Shown in pieces: positions 46,455 through 60,230 of a stretch of DNA of 64,000 bases. Origin of the DNA: Sindora glabra (lineage: Eukaryota; Streptophyta; Magnoliopsida; Fabales; Fabaceae); the NCBI GenBank assembly GCA_020226215.1, contig CM035235.1, positions 46,591,511 to 46,655,510 on the forward strand. Reading direction: 5' to 3'. The notes under the pieces were generated by a model that was not told the DNA's origin, made no database searches, and saw only the letters and a program-made list of their open reading frames with translations. The translations under genes and the position numbers were made by a program. Within the stretch, counting starts at the first letter, position 1. The number at the start of each line of letters is the position of its first letter.

Positions 46455-47870
46455 TTCATTCTGATTTTTATATTAACATATTCATTTCTAATAATATTAG
46501 TTTCAGGATACACATATGTTGGGTCATTATTAATTCTATTAAATAAGGATCATATTAAGTCAACTCATGGATCACAATTTATCTATTTACATAAAGAAAA
46601 AATTTGATTCATGCATTATACAAATTTTTATTATAAAATGAAGAAAATATTATATTAAAATATCTTACTAAATATTTATTCACCAAAAAATATATGACTT
46701 AATAATTTCATATGAATGTAAAATTTCTAAAATATATTCAAGTTTAATCCATTGGATAAATCAATTTTATAAAATCATCTATTCCTATATTGTCATTTTA
46801 TTAACATATTGTTAAAATTCTCTTATTGCTAGTAAAAATCCTAAATTACTATTACTTTTTTAGTGATATGTCATTTTCATGTTTAATGATAATATAAAAC
46901 ACTTTATACCAGTAGTGCTTTAAATTTAATCTATTTTAAAATTATATATATCTTAATTAAAAAAATCTAAAGTATGGTGTAACCACTTGTACCAATCTTA
47001 TCTTAATATAATATAAGAATTGAATTTAAAACTATTAATTACTTTTTAAAAAAATTCATAAAAAATGTTAACTATTAATGTTGCCAATTAAAGAGATTTT
47101 CTAGTATGTGAACTCTATATAATTGTTATAATAAGCATAATCTATTTCAATATCTTGAAATGAAGTAGATAAAATTGAAAGCTTCATACATCTATAAAAT
47201 ATGAATATATGATTTTTTTTGTTGAAGAAATTATATTGTAATATATGGCTAATTTAATAGGTAGATTTAAGATAAAAGGAAAAAGGGATAGCTTTTATTT
47301 ACTATTTGGAATATTTTCAATTTTGTTAATTTGTCAATTTTGAATTAATTAAATAAGTTTTATTTAGTGAATATCAATGTAAGAATATTTGGTCAATATG
47401 AATCTCATTTTAAAAAAAATACAATATAAAGAAAATGACTACCTACATCACTTAAAGATAAGGAAAAAAATAGAATTTTAAAGGGGACAATGAAAATATA
47501 GTTTAAAAATTCTTCTAATGTAAGTTTGATTTGAAATGGTATTGGCAAATACCAAATTGTGTTGAAAAAATAATATAAAAAATAATAAGATATAAAACAA
47601 TAATAATTTTACTAATAAATAGATAAGTCAGATTAACCATATATCCAAAAGTCATAAGTAATCCATTATCTTGTTAAAATTTTATATTAGATTATAAATA
47701 ATTAATTAATCAAATCAACAACAATTCATCCACTTTTAATACAATTCATTTGCCTATAATAATCCATCCATTTACCACCTTTAATATTCATATCTATCAC
47801 AACCTATCTATTTGTCACTTCTAATATTTGAAATATTGAATTTGAAGCCATATAATTATGATTCTAAATT
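46455..47870. other. AT-rich insertion of about 1.4 kb in B2, unassigned
   Basis: The A2 counterpart (about 13998-14035) has only a few tens of bases here. The insert holds no recognisable frame or clear terminal repeats. The right part contains imperfect repeats of AATTCATCCA(C/T)TT and AATCCATCCATTTACCACCTTTAAT (47725-47790). Confidence 0.4.
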
Positions 47871-48612
47871 ATAGGTGCAGCCACAATTGTAATTTTGTAA
47901 AATTACAGGTAAATGCAAGAAAAATATAACCATTATAGTGCAAAATCATGGAATATTATGATTATGATGAAATCCGCTGCAGCCATATTGCATACAATAC
48001 ATTACATAGTACTATATATATGATTGTTGGAAAGATTAATGCGAAGAACAACCAGTTGTTGTACAATGCATATCCCGATTTTCCTAGTTAATTTTGAAAA
48101 ATGAAAAAGTACACACGCAATTTAGTTCGCACTCTGCGGTATTAATGTCGTGTACACTGATCCATGAAGAAAAGTCATCATTTTATGATGAGTTTAGTAA
48201 TCTTAACTAGTAATTTTAACCAAATTTGTGTATTTTGTACTAATTATTTTTAATCTAATTACAAACAAAAACATGAGATATTGGAGGATATTTATATTTA
48301 AAGTTTCTTAGTAAAAATATTTGGAGCCATTGCAATGTTGTGGCGCAATATGTTATTTTAATAAATAAATATTATTATCAATAATAGTAAGCCCTATGTC
48401 AGTAATATGGAAGTTTAATGTTTTCGTAGATTGACCTTTTATTTCTATATTATTTTCATAAAAAATACAATATATAGTTGAGAATATGTTTGTCACGTTG
48501 AATTTCTGAGAAAATTTTTTCCACAAATTGTAGACAACATTTTCCAAAAAATATTTAAAATAGAAAGCAAAAAACAAATGCTTTCGATGTTTTTGAAGGG
48601 TGGGGTGGTAAT

Positions 48613-49065
48613 CCCTTATTTTACATAGTTAAAAATAATATTTCATTTTATGTTTAAACGAATTACTTTTAAGAATGGCATTTAACTTTAATAAAAAAGA
48701 AATTTCATTTCATTTCATTTATAATTACTATTTTAATTACATTTGTATCATTATGAAATTCAATAAATTTAGTAAGGATTTCAATAAACTTCATTTCATA
48801 TGACTTAAAACATATATCATATAAAATATTCACTCCATTATTTAATATCACATTTATTATGACAGCATCAAAATTTATTTTTTAATTGAATTTTATGCAT
48901 TTTTTAATACATTTTAAGGAAAATAATTCATTTACAAATGAATTGAAATCATTATTTTTAATAAAGTTTCTAAACAATAAAATTCATTTTGTAAATAAAT
49001 TGAAATCATTTTTATTGAAATGAAATGAAATCAACTCTAGACAAATTGCATGCCAAACAAAACCT
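48613..49065. mobile_element. MITE-like insertion in B2
   Basis: A2 is continuous across this point (about 14690). The right end on the minus strand is GGTTTTGTTTGGCATGCAAT before a TAA, a Tourist-style terminus. The interior is built of CATTTCATTT/AAATGAAATG arms (48700-48720 and 49015-49030) that form an inverted pair. The left terminus is not well defined. Confidence 0.5.
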
Positions 49066-49737
49066 AAGTGGTTGGCATCAACTTATTTTACTGATTTCCC
49101 AAATCTTCTTTCTGATTTTTCTAATTCAGTATAAGAAAGACAAGTATGCTGAGTGGTTACAGTTTTGAAACCCGTAAAACCATGAAACATAAGCTAAAAC
49201 AATTAACTTGTAATTTAGTTTTAAAATTACCATTGTCTTTTTTTTTCATTCAATTATTAATGGCTTAAATAGACAAATATAATAAGAAATATATTTTCAA
49301 CATATTCTTTAAAAATCATCAAAAAATTATGAAAATAGAAATTTTTACACAAACATTTAAAAATGAGAAAATAAAAAATAAAATCATTTTCAAAAGAATA
49401 ATAATGAAAAGTATTTTCTACAAATCAAACAGACTCTTAAAATAAAAAACATGATGGAAATAATTTGACAAAACACAACAAGCCACTCTCTCGTTTGTTC
49501 ATACTCTCCCATTTATATATATATATGAACAAATGAGATTTTTCTATGAAAAATATCTAACAATAAAATAAATAGAGCTTACGTTCACTTTCATAAGAAA
49601 TATATAATCTTAATATAATATTGCACATTAGCAGTCATATATATATATATAAATTGCATTAATTAGTCCAAAGTCATCAAATATTTAAATTACATATTTT
49701 TGTTATAACAATCACAATTTTGTGATCAAAATAAAAA

Positions 49738-49983
49738 ATGTTTTTCAATAATTCTTTTGCTGGTTTAGGTCTACTTGTTTTTAATTTTGCGCCTTTCTTG
49801 ATGTTGTTTTTTTTTTTTGATAATCTAAATCAATTTTTGTTAAATAATTACTATTTTGTTATTGATCTATTTATATTGAGGGAGGATATTTTTTCTGAAA
49901 CATTTTTTTTAAGTAATCCTTTGTTGCAAGAAACTGAAGCCGCATTTCTGTTAGAAATCATCATTGTGAAGCCCATAAACTAA
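49738..49983 (+). CDS. Doubtful open frame, homologous site of 15973-16266
   Basis: The frame begins MFFNNSFAGLGLLVFNFAPF and is the B2 version of the frame in A2. It stays open over 81 codons but ends differently. See the A2 entry. There is no domain, and it is probably non-coding. Confidence 0.12.
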   Translation: MFFNNSFAGLGLLVFNFAPFLMLFFFFDNLNQFLLNNYYFVIDLFILREDIFSETFFLSNPLLQETEAAFLLEIIIVKPIN

Positions 49984-51399
49984 TTTTCTGACCACACAAT
50001 ATATAATATTTGAAGGTAAGTTTAACTAACCCTACCCATTACTATTTTGTTTTATTAAAATATTTTCAACTTAGCCAAAAAAAATTAATAGTATGAAATA
50101 TAGGAGGATATTAAAATTTAATCATACCTATGTAAATGGAGCATTATAATGGTATGGTGCAATTAATTTGTAGAAAAAAAGTTCAAAACCATTAAAATTT
50201 AATTGCGACGTTGTAAGTGCAAGTATACTGCTAATTAGGGAGAAAATAGCCACTAATATAACATTGTCTTTAAAAAATTAATGGAAAACTGCATGCTAAT
50301 TTATAATGTTACTCATTAGTAGTTGTATAATTTTTTAAAAAAAGGTTCAAAATCACCACAAATTTATTCCCTCTTTTTTCCCAAATTATATACATTTATA
50401 TATAAACTCATAAAAATGGGATTAATAATTATTTTTATCTCGTTTAAATTCAGGAAATGATCAAAGAATAAATAACGGCACAAATTTGTGAAAAGTTTAC
50501 CTACTATATATACTGTGGATTATAATTATAATAATTACAATTAGATTTCATTATTGTCATTCTTTGTGTGTTTGTTCACAACAGTTCGGACGTAATTTAT
50601 TAATATATTATTCAACTAATAAGTTTTATTTAATTTGATGAATTTGGTTATGGTATATATCATTTTGTATTATTTAAGTCATAGAAGTTTTAAAGGGTGA
50701 AGAGTCTATTAGTTTTGTAGGATAAAATCTGTCTATTTTGGTTAGGAAAAAAATGACAACTCATTAATTTATATTACGATATAACAATTTTTTCCAAGCA
50801 ATAATATACATAAATATTACATTGGGAAAAATCAGGTTGGTATTGTTTGTTACAATAAATTGCAATAAGGTACAACAAGCTCACTTTCTTTCATTTAAGT
50901 CCACCTGCCCAATAGTAAATTACCATAAAGTCCAGAAGACCAAAACAACATACTTACCACATGTTGTGAGTGGAACAAAAGAACCAAAATAGAAACCATA
51001 GAATCCCATTTGATCATCGTGCAATCCCTGTGAAAAAACTCGACAAATTGAACAAAACCATCATAGAAATCGTTAAAAAATTATGGCAAACAAACTCATC
51101 CAACACTATACCATAAAAAAATAGCATTTCTAGCCTTCAACAACTTCCAATCAATGCCAAATAGTAACTTCACATGAATCGATACCATCAAAATGAGTCG
51201 TCAATAGGTAAACCTTATATCCTTTTAAATAGTTTGTGTATATAGATTATCTTAGCCTTAACTTCATGAAAAATATTACTATTTGCATATATATATATAT
51301 ATATATATAATATGTATATTGAAATGAAACCCTAGAAGTTATAATGATGAACATGCATGTCACTACTTTATTGCATGTTATTGTCACCAATCCCACATA

Positions 51400-54300
51400 A
51401 TAACTTTTTACACACTTAATTGATATGTTACTATCAAGAATCTTTATGTTTTTTATTATATGACAAAAAGAAAGATGCAAGCACACTTGGTGTTTTGTTT
51501 TTAGCATGATATTCACAAGGAAGTAAAAAAAAAACATGTTACTCTTTCAATACCAAACAAAAATATGCAATGTAACACGTTGTTTATGGATTATATGTCA
51601 TAACAAACTTCAATTTTAACTTTATCATTTCATTTTCAGTCTAAAATCATAGTGAGAGTGATAAGAATATGTCTTTTTTAGTTATGTTACTATTTGTATG
51701 ACAAAGAGAAACATGGAAGCACACGTAAAAAATGTTCATTTTTGTATTCATTTGGCATCATGTTACTATTTGATTACCAAACAATAACATGTAATCCCTT
51801 ATGTTATCTTTACATTACATCTTGTAAGGAACTTTAGTTTTAACTTGAACAATTTGTTTTCCACTGCAAACATCATCATGGCAATATTTGTCATACTTAA
51901 CAATAATTTGATCTCCCTTTTTTCATCGATGTTACTGTTTGGCACAATAGAGTTACCTAAACAGTAGCACGCATAATGATTATGTTTATCAGGTTATTGT
52001 AATGCACTTGTTAACATTGGGCATGTTTTGTATTCTTTAACATAATGTTACTATCTAGATCTTAAAGAGTAATATCAAATCACATATGTTATGCTTCAAT
52101 TTTTCTCTCATATAGAACTTTAGTTTTTACTTAATCAATTCATCTTGATGCTAAACATTAGCATTACATTACTCATTTTGTTTTTCTACAACTTAATTTG
52201 GCTCTTCGAATGATGTTACTGTTTGGCACCAAATAGAACCAAATAGTAACACATAAGCAATTATGTAATTTTTAAGCTTATTTCATCATAATAACAAAAG
52301 ATAGTAACATATCTTGTTATGCTTCAAACTTCTACAAGCAGTAACATGCATAATGATTGCTTTCATCATCTTATTTTAATGGACTTGTAACAATTGATGT
52401 CACTTTTCTACCTAGAACTATATTTTCAATAATGACTAAGAAGCACTTTTTAATTATGGGAGCATTTTATTTTTTTAGCATGATGTTACTATTTTTCCAT
52501 TCCAAGCAATAACATCTTTTTTTCAGTGATGTTATGGAATTGCATAAAATAATAATGTGACATTATCTAGTTTTTAGCATGATTTATAATGATTCTGACC
52601 AATGCATTTTTCTTTATCCCTGAATAAAAAGGTAGCAAAACAATTAAACAAAAAGAAGTAGTTGAAGAAGTGATTGGATGATTCCAACAATACAAATCAA
52701 ATTTATTGGTGTGTATAAGGCAGATTGATGATCTTCGCTTCAATGAGAGCTATATAAGAGTGTTGTAGCAAAACCTTTTCTAGTTGTTTCTCAATGCCAT
52801 ACTCATAAAAGATCTTGATCATAGTTTGTGTTGAAAGAATGATCAAGAAATATAGGCAATAATAGACACATTCTCTGCAAAATACAATGAATTCACAATT
52901 GGAGGTGAACATCTTAATATCACACCTATATCTATGAAGCTCATTTTTGGAATAAAAGATAAAGACCACCCTCTTAACACGACATCGGGAAAGAGGCCAT
53001 AATTTAATTTTGATAGCCAATGATTTCATGGCCAGAGATGCCTCACAAAACTAATCATATTTGAAACACTCCAATGAGCAATGCGAGGAACATAAAAAAT
53101 GGATGTTCAGGACGTATTATGGTTCATGACACACTAACACTGTTAGTAACCTTGTTCGTACCAAATAGGCTCAAACACTAACATGGCCCTATCACAAATA
53201 CATAGAGAACATACATAACATGGCAGAATATTTGTGGTCTGCACACATACCTCAGCAACTAATGAATTCAATTAAAAATGATAGGCCACCAAATATCATG
53301 GGTTATGCCATGCTATTACCAGTAAGTTACAATTATCCAAGTTGTATTGCTTGATGTTATTTTCTTCAACATTGTCTTTATTTGTTTGTTATTTAGTTAA
53401 TTACATGTTTTTTGGTAGTTTTATTATTAATGAGAATTCATTTCTCTAATTATTTTAGGTTTCTAGTTGACATTACTATTTAGAGATTAAAACAGTAACA
53501 TATTACTATTTGGCCTATAAAATTTTTGTTCTTTAGCAATTTTTCTTTTAACAAAACTTGATTTATCTATTTATTTTGAGTTTTTGTTAATGTTACTATT
53601 TAAGTCTTCAAATAGTAATATGTTTTTTTTTTGCAATTTTAGTTTTAATGAGACTTGAATTATTCATGCATTTTAGATTTTTGATTGATGTTACTATCTG
53701 GAAACTAGACAATAACATGTTACTATTTAGTCTGCAAACAATAACATATTATTCTTTAGCAATTTTGTTATTAATAAGATTTAATTTATCTATTTATTTT
53801 TAGTTTTTGTTGATGTTATTATTTGGCTTGCAAATAGTTACATGTTGTTTCCGTAGCAATTTTAATATTAATAACATGAAAGCATCCCCTATTTTTTACT
53901 CCATCTTTAAATGCAACTTTCATTAAGGTTGGATGTAACAATATGCACATTATATTGTCAATAGTATTGACTGTGTGAGACAACAAATGTGCTTAAAGGA
54001 CCTCAAAATTAAAAAATACCAAGATGCCTCAACTGGGACTTGAGGCACCTCACAAAGCAACTAAAGTAGAAACTTGCCAGCTAGCTTTAGGTAACCTTTG
54101 GACAAAGTTGTTTCCTTTACCCATGTTATTGTTATGCTACCAGTTAATATTTCGCTTCATGCTATTTTTTCTCACTAAAATAGAAACATGTCAACTAATA
54201 ACATTTACAAACAGCCACTTTTACATTTTAAATAGTCAACAAAGAGCTTACACCAACAAATAAAGGAACAACCCTCCTCTACCACCTTCATACACAGATA

Positions 54301-57300
54301 ACATATCAAGAATAACACACCAAATACCAAAAATAAGTGAAAACACATATCACACTCTCCCAATTAGAGGAATCTAAAATTGATGACATAACAATTGCAC
54401 AGTATGTCATGAAACCCTAAAAAACAATGCTAGAGCAATTCGTAGTAATTGCAATATCATAATAAGAACAATAAGAACAAGAAAATAATGATGTACAATA
54501 GCTGAGGGATCAACTCCTTAACACAAATGATAGAATAAACCAATTGATTGAAGAATTGAAGTTTCTGATAAAGATACTTCAAAGGTTAGAGGAACAAATA
54601 GGACAAAACAAATAAACAATCATAAACTTCATAAAAGAAAATGCACAGCTTCATGTGCAACTTTCCAACATAACAACACAAACAAACCATCTTAACATGA
54701 TCATCGATGCCTCATTAAAGGAAAATGTCAATCTTGAGAACCTAAACAACCAATTGACAACATTGCTCACATAAAATGACTATGCAGCTATTTACACAAA
54801 AAAAATTGACACCACACATGAAGAGTAATAAACTCAGACTAAACATATTGAGAGGTCAATGATTAAACAAATTAAAGTGGAAACAAGAAAAACAAAATGA
54901 GAAATTAACTACACATGCTTAGACCCATAAAAAAAGCATAGAAAATAATTCAAACAACAACCAACAACAGCTATTAAGGAGAAGACTGACAAGGGTAAGG
55001 AGTCTCTTGTAATCATCTTGGAAGAAACAACTCTAGAACTAGCAAAAAAAAAGCAGACCAAAAAGCTAACAATAAGTTCAAAATGGCCAGCCACAAAGTA
55101 CCTCCGAAAAAATGCTATGAAAAAAATAGTCCAAGTATACAAAATAGGAGAAATATTGTAAGTCATGTGCTATTTTGTTGATGATTGCTTTGATTAACTT
55201 ATTATTATTGTTTAGTACCTTAACTTAGTTCTACACCATATTATCATTCGTAGGTCTCTTGTCTAGATATTTCCTTAGCAAGACATGTACATAACACTTA
55301 AGGAGTTGCTAGATATGCTTGCAAAAAAGATAATAACATTAAATGCATGCTTCTATGAAATTTTACAATATTAGTGTTTGTGTAGTTCCTTTTATAATCA
55401 TGTTATTGTTTTGGAGTCAAAATAGTAACATGACAACACTAAGCATTTTAAGACTCTAAAACATGATGTTACTATTTAGAGTTTAAATAGTAATATGTAA
55501 CTCCTTGTGCTATCATCTATCATTATTTTACTAATGATGTTATTTTTCTTTTTTTACTCTTTTTCATAGTTTGACTTGTTCTTAATCAATTTATCTGATA
55601 AAAACTAATCATTTAATTTTAGATCATAGATTTCTATGCTTTAATGCTCAATATAGCTTGTATATCCAGTAGCAACAAAATATTTGTATTTGATAGCTTG
55701 TGTTAGGTAAGGTCTTAAATCTATCACCAAATGCAGCATATGGAAAATAATTTCATAGTAACTCATGTTCAAAATATATTGACAGTTTTATATGGCCAAC
55801 CCATTTCAATTCTTCAAGGAAATGAGGAAGCTAAATTTTGATCAAAATGAGGAGCAAGTAATAATTGCAGAAATTATTGTATTCCTAATAAATTCAATAA
55901 GCATCAAGGACTACACAAACTCCAATCAATACACACTGCTTGTGCTGAATGATATAGAGTGTAAATGGACCTATTACAACTCAATAAGGCTCAAAAAATT
56001 AGGGACTACAAATCTATACCTTCTTGATGCCAAAATGGTGGTGAGTGATATTTGGATCATTATCAAATACAAACTATTATCGTGTTACATTGATTGATAT
56101 GTTGTTTTTGTTTGATGTTACTATTTGATCTAAAAACAACATGTCATTTTCTTGCAGTTCCATTATTAATCATACTTGATTTATCTATTTATTTTGTTGT
56201 TTTATTGATGTTAGTACTTCCAAACTAAACAATAATATCTCAAATTAAGAAAACATGTTACTATTTGGCATGCAAACAATAAGATGTTCTATTTTTATTA
56301 GTTTTGTAATTAAAAATGCTTGATTTGTCAACTTATTTTTAGTTTTTGTTTGATGTTACTATTTCTAGATCAAATAGTAATATGTTATTTTTCTTACGTG
56401 ATATCTTATGTAACTTGGTAATTGGACAATAGTAAGATTACTACAAGGAAAAGAAGAATGAAATCCTTTACAAGAATGAGATAGATATAGGAGTAGAACT
56501 AGCAATTAGAAAGCCACCTTTTGATCTCATATCATACAAAAGGTTGTCACAATAGTAGTCTGAATCATACACAACATCTTCTTTACTAATCCACAAGTAC
56601 TATAATTAAGAGGTACTAAACTAACTTATTCAATAAATTTATAATTTCAAGCAAGATTGTGGCATTTTTTTTGCAAACAAAAAGAAGATATATGCAAGAA
56701 TAAAGAATTTGAAAAACACTTTCCACTAGAATCTGTAAGGAAATATAGGAAAAAATTAGTGAATAACTTCCTTAGGGATTTCAATTTTTCCAGTTGAAGA
56801 TGATTTTTATGTACTTTCCCATTTCCTTGTAGGTCGAGTTTAATTGTATATAACATTCAATTATATGTATCATTCAATTGTAAATGTTAATACAAATTTA
56901 GCATATTCTTCTCTCCAATTTCTTTTAATTATCAAAATTCATTTACCCCTATGTTTACAACTTTTGCCTTGATGTTACTATTTTAAATCAAAAAATATAA
57001 CATGCAAGTAATTGTGTAGTTCTTGATCTGATATCTTAAAAATTAAGCAAGAAGGCAATATGTCATGTTATGCCTCCAAAAATCTATATGTTACTATTAC
57101 ATTTTAAACAATAAAATCTTACTATCATGCCTTGATGTTACTATTAAATGCAAAATTGTAATATGTACACTTATTATCTTTCTTGGGTTATCTGAATGTA
57201 CATGTATCTCTTTATGTTACCTTCTTCAATGAAACAATACTCTTGAAGTCTATTAAGAAGCAGACACTATTTGTTTAGTGTTTTGTATTTTTTATTGTAT

Positions 57301-59100
57301 TATGTTACTATTTTAATCCTAAACAATAACACGAACACCACATGTTTGGAAAATAAATAGTAACATTTTTTAGTTGTTTTATTATTTTTAATTGATGTTA
57401 CTATATAGAGATCAAATCGTAACATATTATTTTTTAGCAGTTTTATTATTATTAAGAATTGACTCATCTATTTATTTTGAGTTTTTTGGTTAATATTACT
57501 ACTAATACTAACAAAAAAGAAACATGCTAACTACTAATACTAACAAATAACCATTTATGCTATTGTATTTGAATGACACTACTATTTTGTTTTACAAAGC
57601 AAATGAATCATAAAGAAAAAAACTATCCTAGTTTGTCACATCTTCCATACCTAATTTTCTTAACGCACTCATCCTTTAACCTAATCATCATCTTCTTAGG
57701 TCTACCTACTTGTCTTTTTTATATTAGAGGTAAGATAGCTGCTTCCTTTCCTATATCAACCTCCTACCTTAGCATTGTAGGAACGAAGTGTATGATTAGT
57801 TCATAAATCTTCCTATACGTGCTCACATGGAAATAATTCTCAAAAATCTCATTCACAAAAATTCTACATCTTTTGATAACAGCAATTGCATGAACATAAG
57901 GAAAACCATTTGGTTGCCATTGGTGACAAGTGCAACCATGTTGAGAAATATTGACATACATAGTTGGATTTGCTAACACTTTGAAAATAGTTTTTGATGA
58001 CTTCCTAACAACATAACCTCTACACTTCCTTGAGTGTAAATATAATCTCAACACCTAAATAGGACAAATAACCCCACTCCAACCTAATGATTCAGACCTC
58101 TGTTTACCAACCATTCCATTAACTTCAAATGAATGATATCAACCATATTTATGATTGCAATTTCCTGGCATCACAAATCCAAGAATTGTAAGATTCAGCT
58201 ATGTTGGATGCTATCTTGCCATAACGATAACTACAGTTGGAAGCATTCAACCAACATTCAAGTGCAAGCCCGATGAGAAAATTCTAAGTAATCCTACCTC
58301 CTTCGCATTTGAAAACTTCTAAGTTCTCACTAAATACACCTACTGTTGTAAAATAAGCACACATTGCAAATAAATGAACTATGTGCTCCTTGAAGGAAAT
58401 TGAAAATGCAGTAGCATTAAATTATCCTTCAAAATTTATTATAAAAGATGAAGACAAAAGAAGTGAGGTGCTATTGGAAAAACCTTCCACATTACTTTAA
58501 GCAATCCTAAATTATGATTGGAAATAAAAATCACTTGTCGATCTACATCAAGTATTGTGGACAATTATGAAAGGAATTAAACCAATTTTCTTGATTTTCA
58601 TAATCAAACATAGCAAAAGCTAGAGAAAATAACCTTGAAATGAAAAATCACACTAAATAGAAACATAAGCCATTAAAACAAAAACATGATCCATAGCATT
58701 AGCTATGTTTCTGTTTAGATGCAAACAGTAACATCAATTGAAAAAATTATAAATAGACAAATTAAATCTCATCAATAGCAAAACTCACAAAAGCAACAGC
58801 ATTACTTCCATGTCACTATTTTGTCACCAAACAGTAACATCAATCTAACACCTAAATGAGTACACCTAATAATAAAAGTACTAGAAAATAACATCAATGC
58901 TTTCATGTTATTATTTGGTCTCCAAATATTAACATCAATAAAAACTAAAAATAAAGCATCTAAATAGGGGGACATTCTAAATAAAAATACTAACAAAAGA
59001 AAAGGAAAAACACAAGGACTTCCATGTTACTATTTCCAAACAAAACAGTAACATAGGATGCCATTTATTATTTGGCCTCCAAATAGTAACACCAACCAAA
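51400..59100. repeat. Dispersed hairpin repeats ATGTTACTATTTGG...CAAATAGTAACAT within the MULE
   Basis: At least 15 sites carry ATGTTACTATTTGG-like sequence followed within about 5-15 bases by its complement. Examples lie near 51935, 52215, 53585, 53690, 53810, 55455, 56345, 57390, 58810, 58900, 59020 and 59060. One case is GATGTTACTATTTCTAGATC followed by AAATAGTAATATG (56350). The repeats occur throughout the element, both between and inside the coding relics, but not in the flanking blocks, so they belong to the element. Each could fold into a hairpin with an arm of 10-13 bases. Confidence 0.8.
52690..56097 (+). pseudogene. Ulp1/C48-protease-like second protein of the MULE, degenerate
   Basis: Plus-strand frames show recognisable pieces. 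At about 52877-52950 there is FTIGGEHLNI followed by ITPISMKLIFGIKD, the pattern found in the N-terminal part of plant TE Ulp1-type proteins. At 54540-54770 there is a charged, Leu/Asn/Gln-rich, probably coiled-coil stretch. At 55792-56097 an open frame of 101 codons contains NQYTLLVLNDIECKWTYYNS, which parallels the Ulp1 core (HW-LLVL------W--YNS), with Tyr where the catalytic His is expected. Many stops separate the parts and no start can be assigned. Known Ulp1 proteases cleave SUMO conjugates, but the role in MULEs is unresolved. This copy is non-functional. Confidence 0.65.
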
Positions 59101-60230
59101 TGGGCAAATAGAATATCTTGATTGAAAAATGGTACATAATAAACTCAGAAAGACAAAAACTCACCCTGATTGTCATCCTTGTTGGTAGCTGATAAGATGA
59201 CCCTTGTAAACCTAGACTTCAGAAAGCCCTATCAATAAACAAAAGGGGTCTGTAAAATATGAATCATTCAATACAAGCACGAAATGTAACAAACATCTTT
59301 TTAAATTTACTATTACCATTATCCATATCCATAACAATGTTCTACCAAGATTCACTTCATTTATAGTAGACACATGTCAACTGATTTATTTGAAGGATTT
59401 ATTAAAATCACCAAATACCATACCCTTTGCTTTCTTCATTGCACGCCATCCCTGCAATAGGGAAATGTCAATCCAAAATTATTTTGAAAATGATTTACAA
59501 CCTCATTGGCTATCAAGGATGAGAACCCCCTTACTAAATTAATAATAAATTTAGAAATTAATTTAGATTCCATCCTCTTTGAAGTTGAACTATTTAACAC
59601 AAGACAACAAGTGTGATGATTCATTAACTTCTTAATATATATAAAAAAAAACCATTCACCTTGCACAATAAAGTGGTCAAAACACTTGAATTCACATATT
59701 TCAAATCCAAAATGCAAACCAAGTCAATCATATTTTCCAGTTCTAACTTATTCCTTAGCAAATAAACAAGATGATTGGGAAGAGAATAGGATAGGAAAAA
59801 AGCACTAGCAAACTAATCCTTAAAATTCACACACAACATCTGAACTAAATCATCATAATTTGTGCCAATGTTAATCTTAAATAACATGTTTCACCCATAC
59901 ACTTGCATACGAGCAACAAACATTGTTCCATTGATAAAAAATGATAATTACCTAATAACAATGCAATTAGAAAAATGAGGTGATTAACAAATGTAATGAT
60001 GTTTGAAAAACAAATGAGGACAATCAACTGTAAACACCAAACAAGGATCAAGATCCAAAACAGACACATAAAGCATTAAAATTGGATGGGAAACAATAGA
60101 AAATTTTGCATGAAAAAGATAAAGAAAGAAAATAATTAAAAAAAGTATCTTGGGAATATAATAGTAATAATTCATAAAATGGGTACCCCTTTGATAAAGA
60201 TCAGTATTAGTATCTCTTTGAAAGGAAGTC
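57764..60230 (-). pseudogene. MULE transposase relic (N-terminal region, central region, SWIM zinc finger)
   Basis: On the minus strand, from right to left, there is GTNYDDLVQMLCVNFKD (about 59870-59820), typical of the MULE N-terminal region. Next comes a stretch at 59717-59436 with HHTC, then KLISKFIINLVRGFSS, then VVNHFQNNFGLTFPY, matching the conserved HTC...K/Y-A-R region before the catalytic core. The C-terminus is at 58054-57764 with NISQHGCTCHQWQPNGFPYV followed by HAIAVI, the SWIM finger (CxCx(n)CxH), in which the third Cys is replaced by Tyr (PYVHA). The DDE core (about 58.1-59.4 kb) is too damaged to place the acidic residues and is interrupted by the hairpin repeats. It is non-functional. 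Confidence 0.8.

Noticed and set aside
52703..53029. 108-codon minus-strand open frame in the MULE
   Set aside because: The plus strand of the same stretch encodes the Ulp1-type N-terminal pattern (FTIGGEHLNITPIS), so the minus frame is a shadow.
51400..59100. CRISPR-like array suggested by the regularly recurring ATGTTACTATTTGG motif
   Set aside because: Spacing is irregular, repeats are short inverted pairs, and the context is a plant transposon. It is not a CRISPR array.
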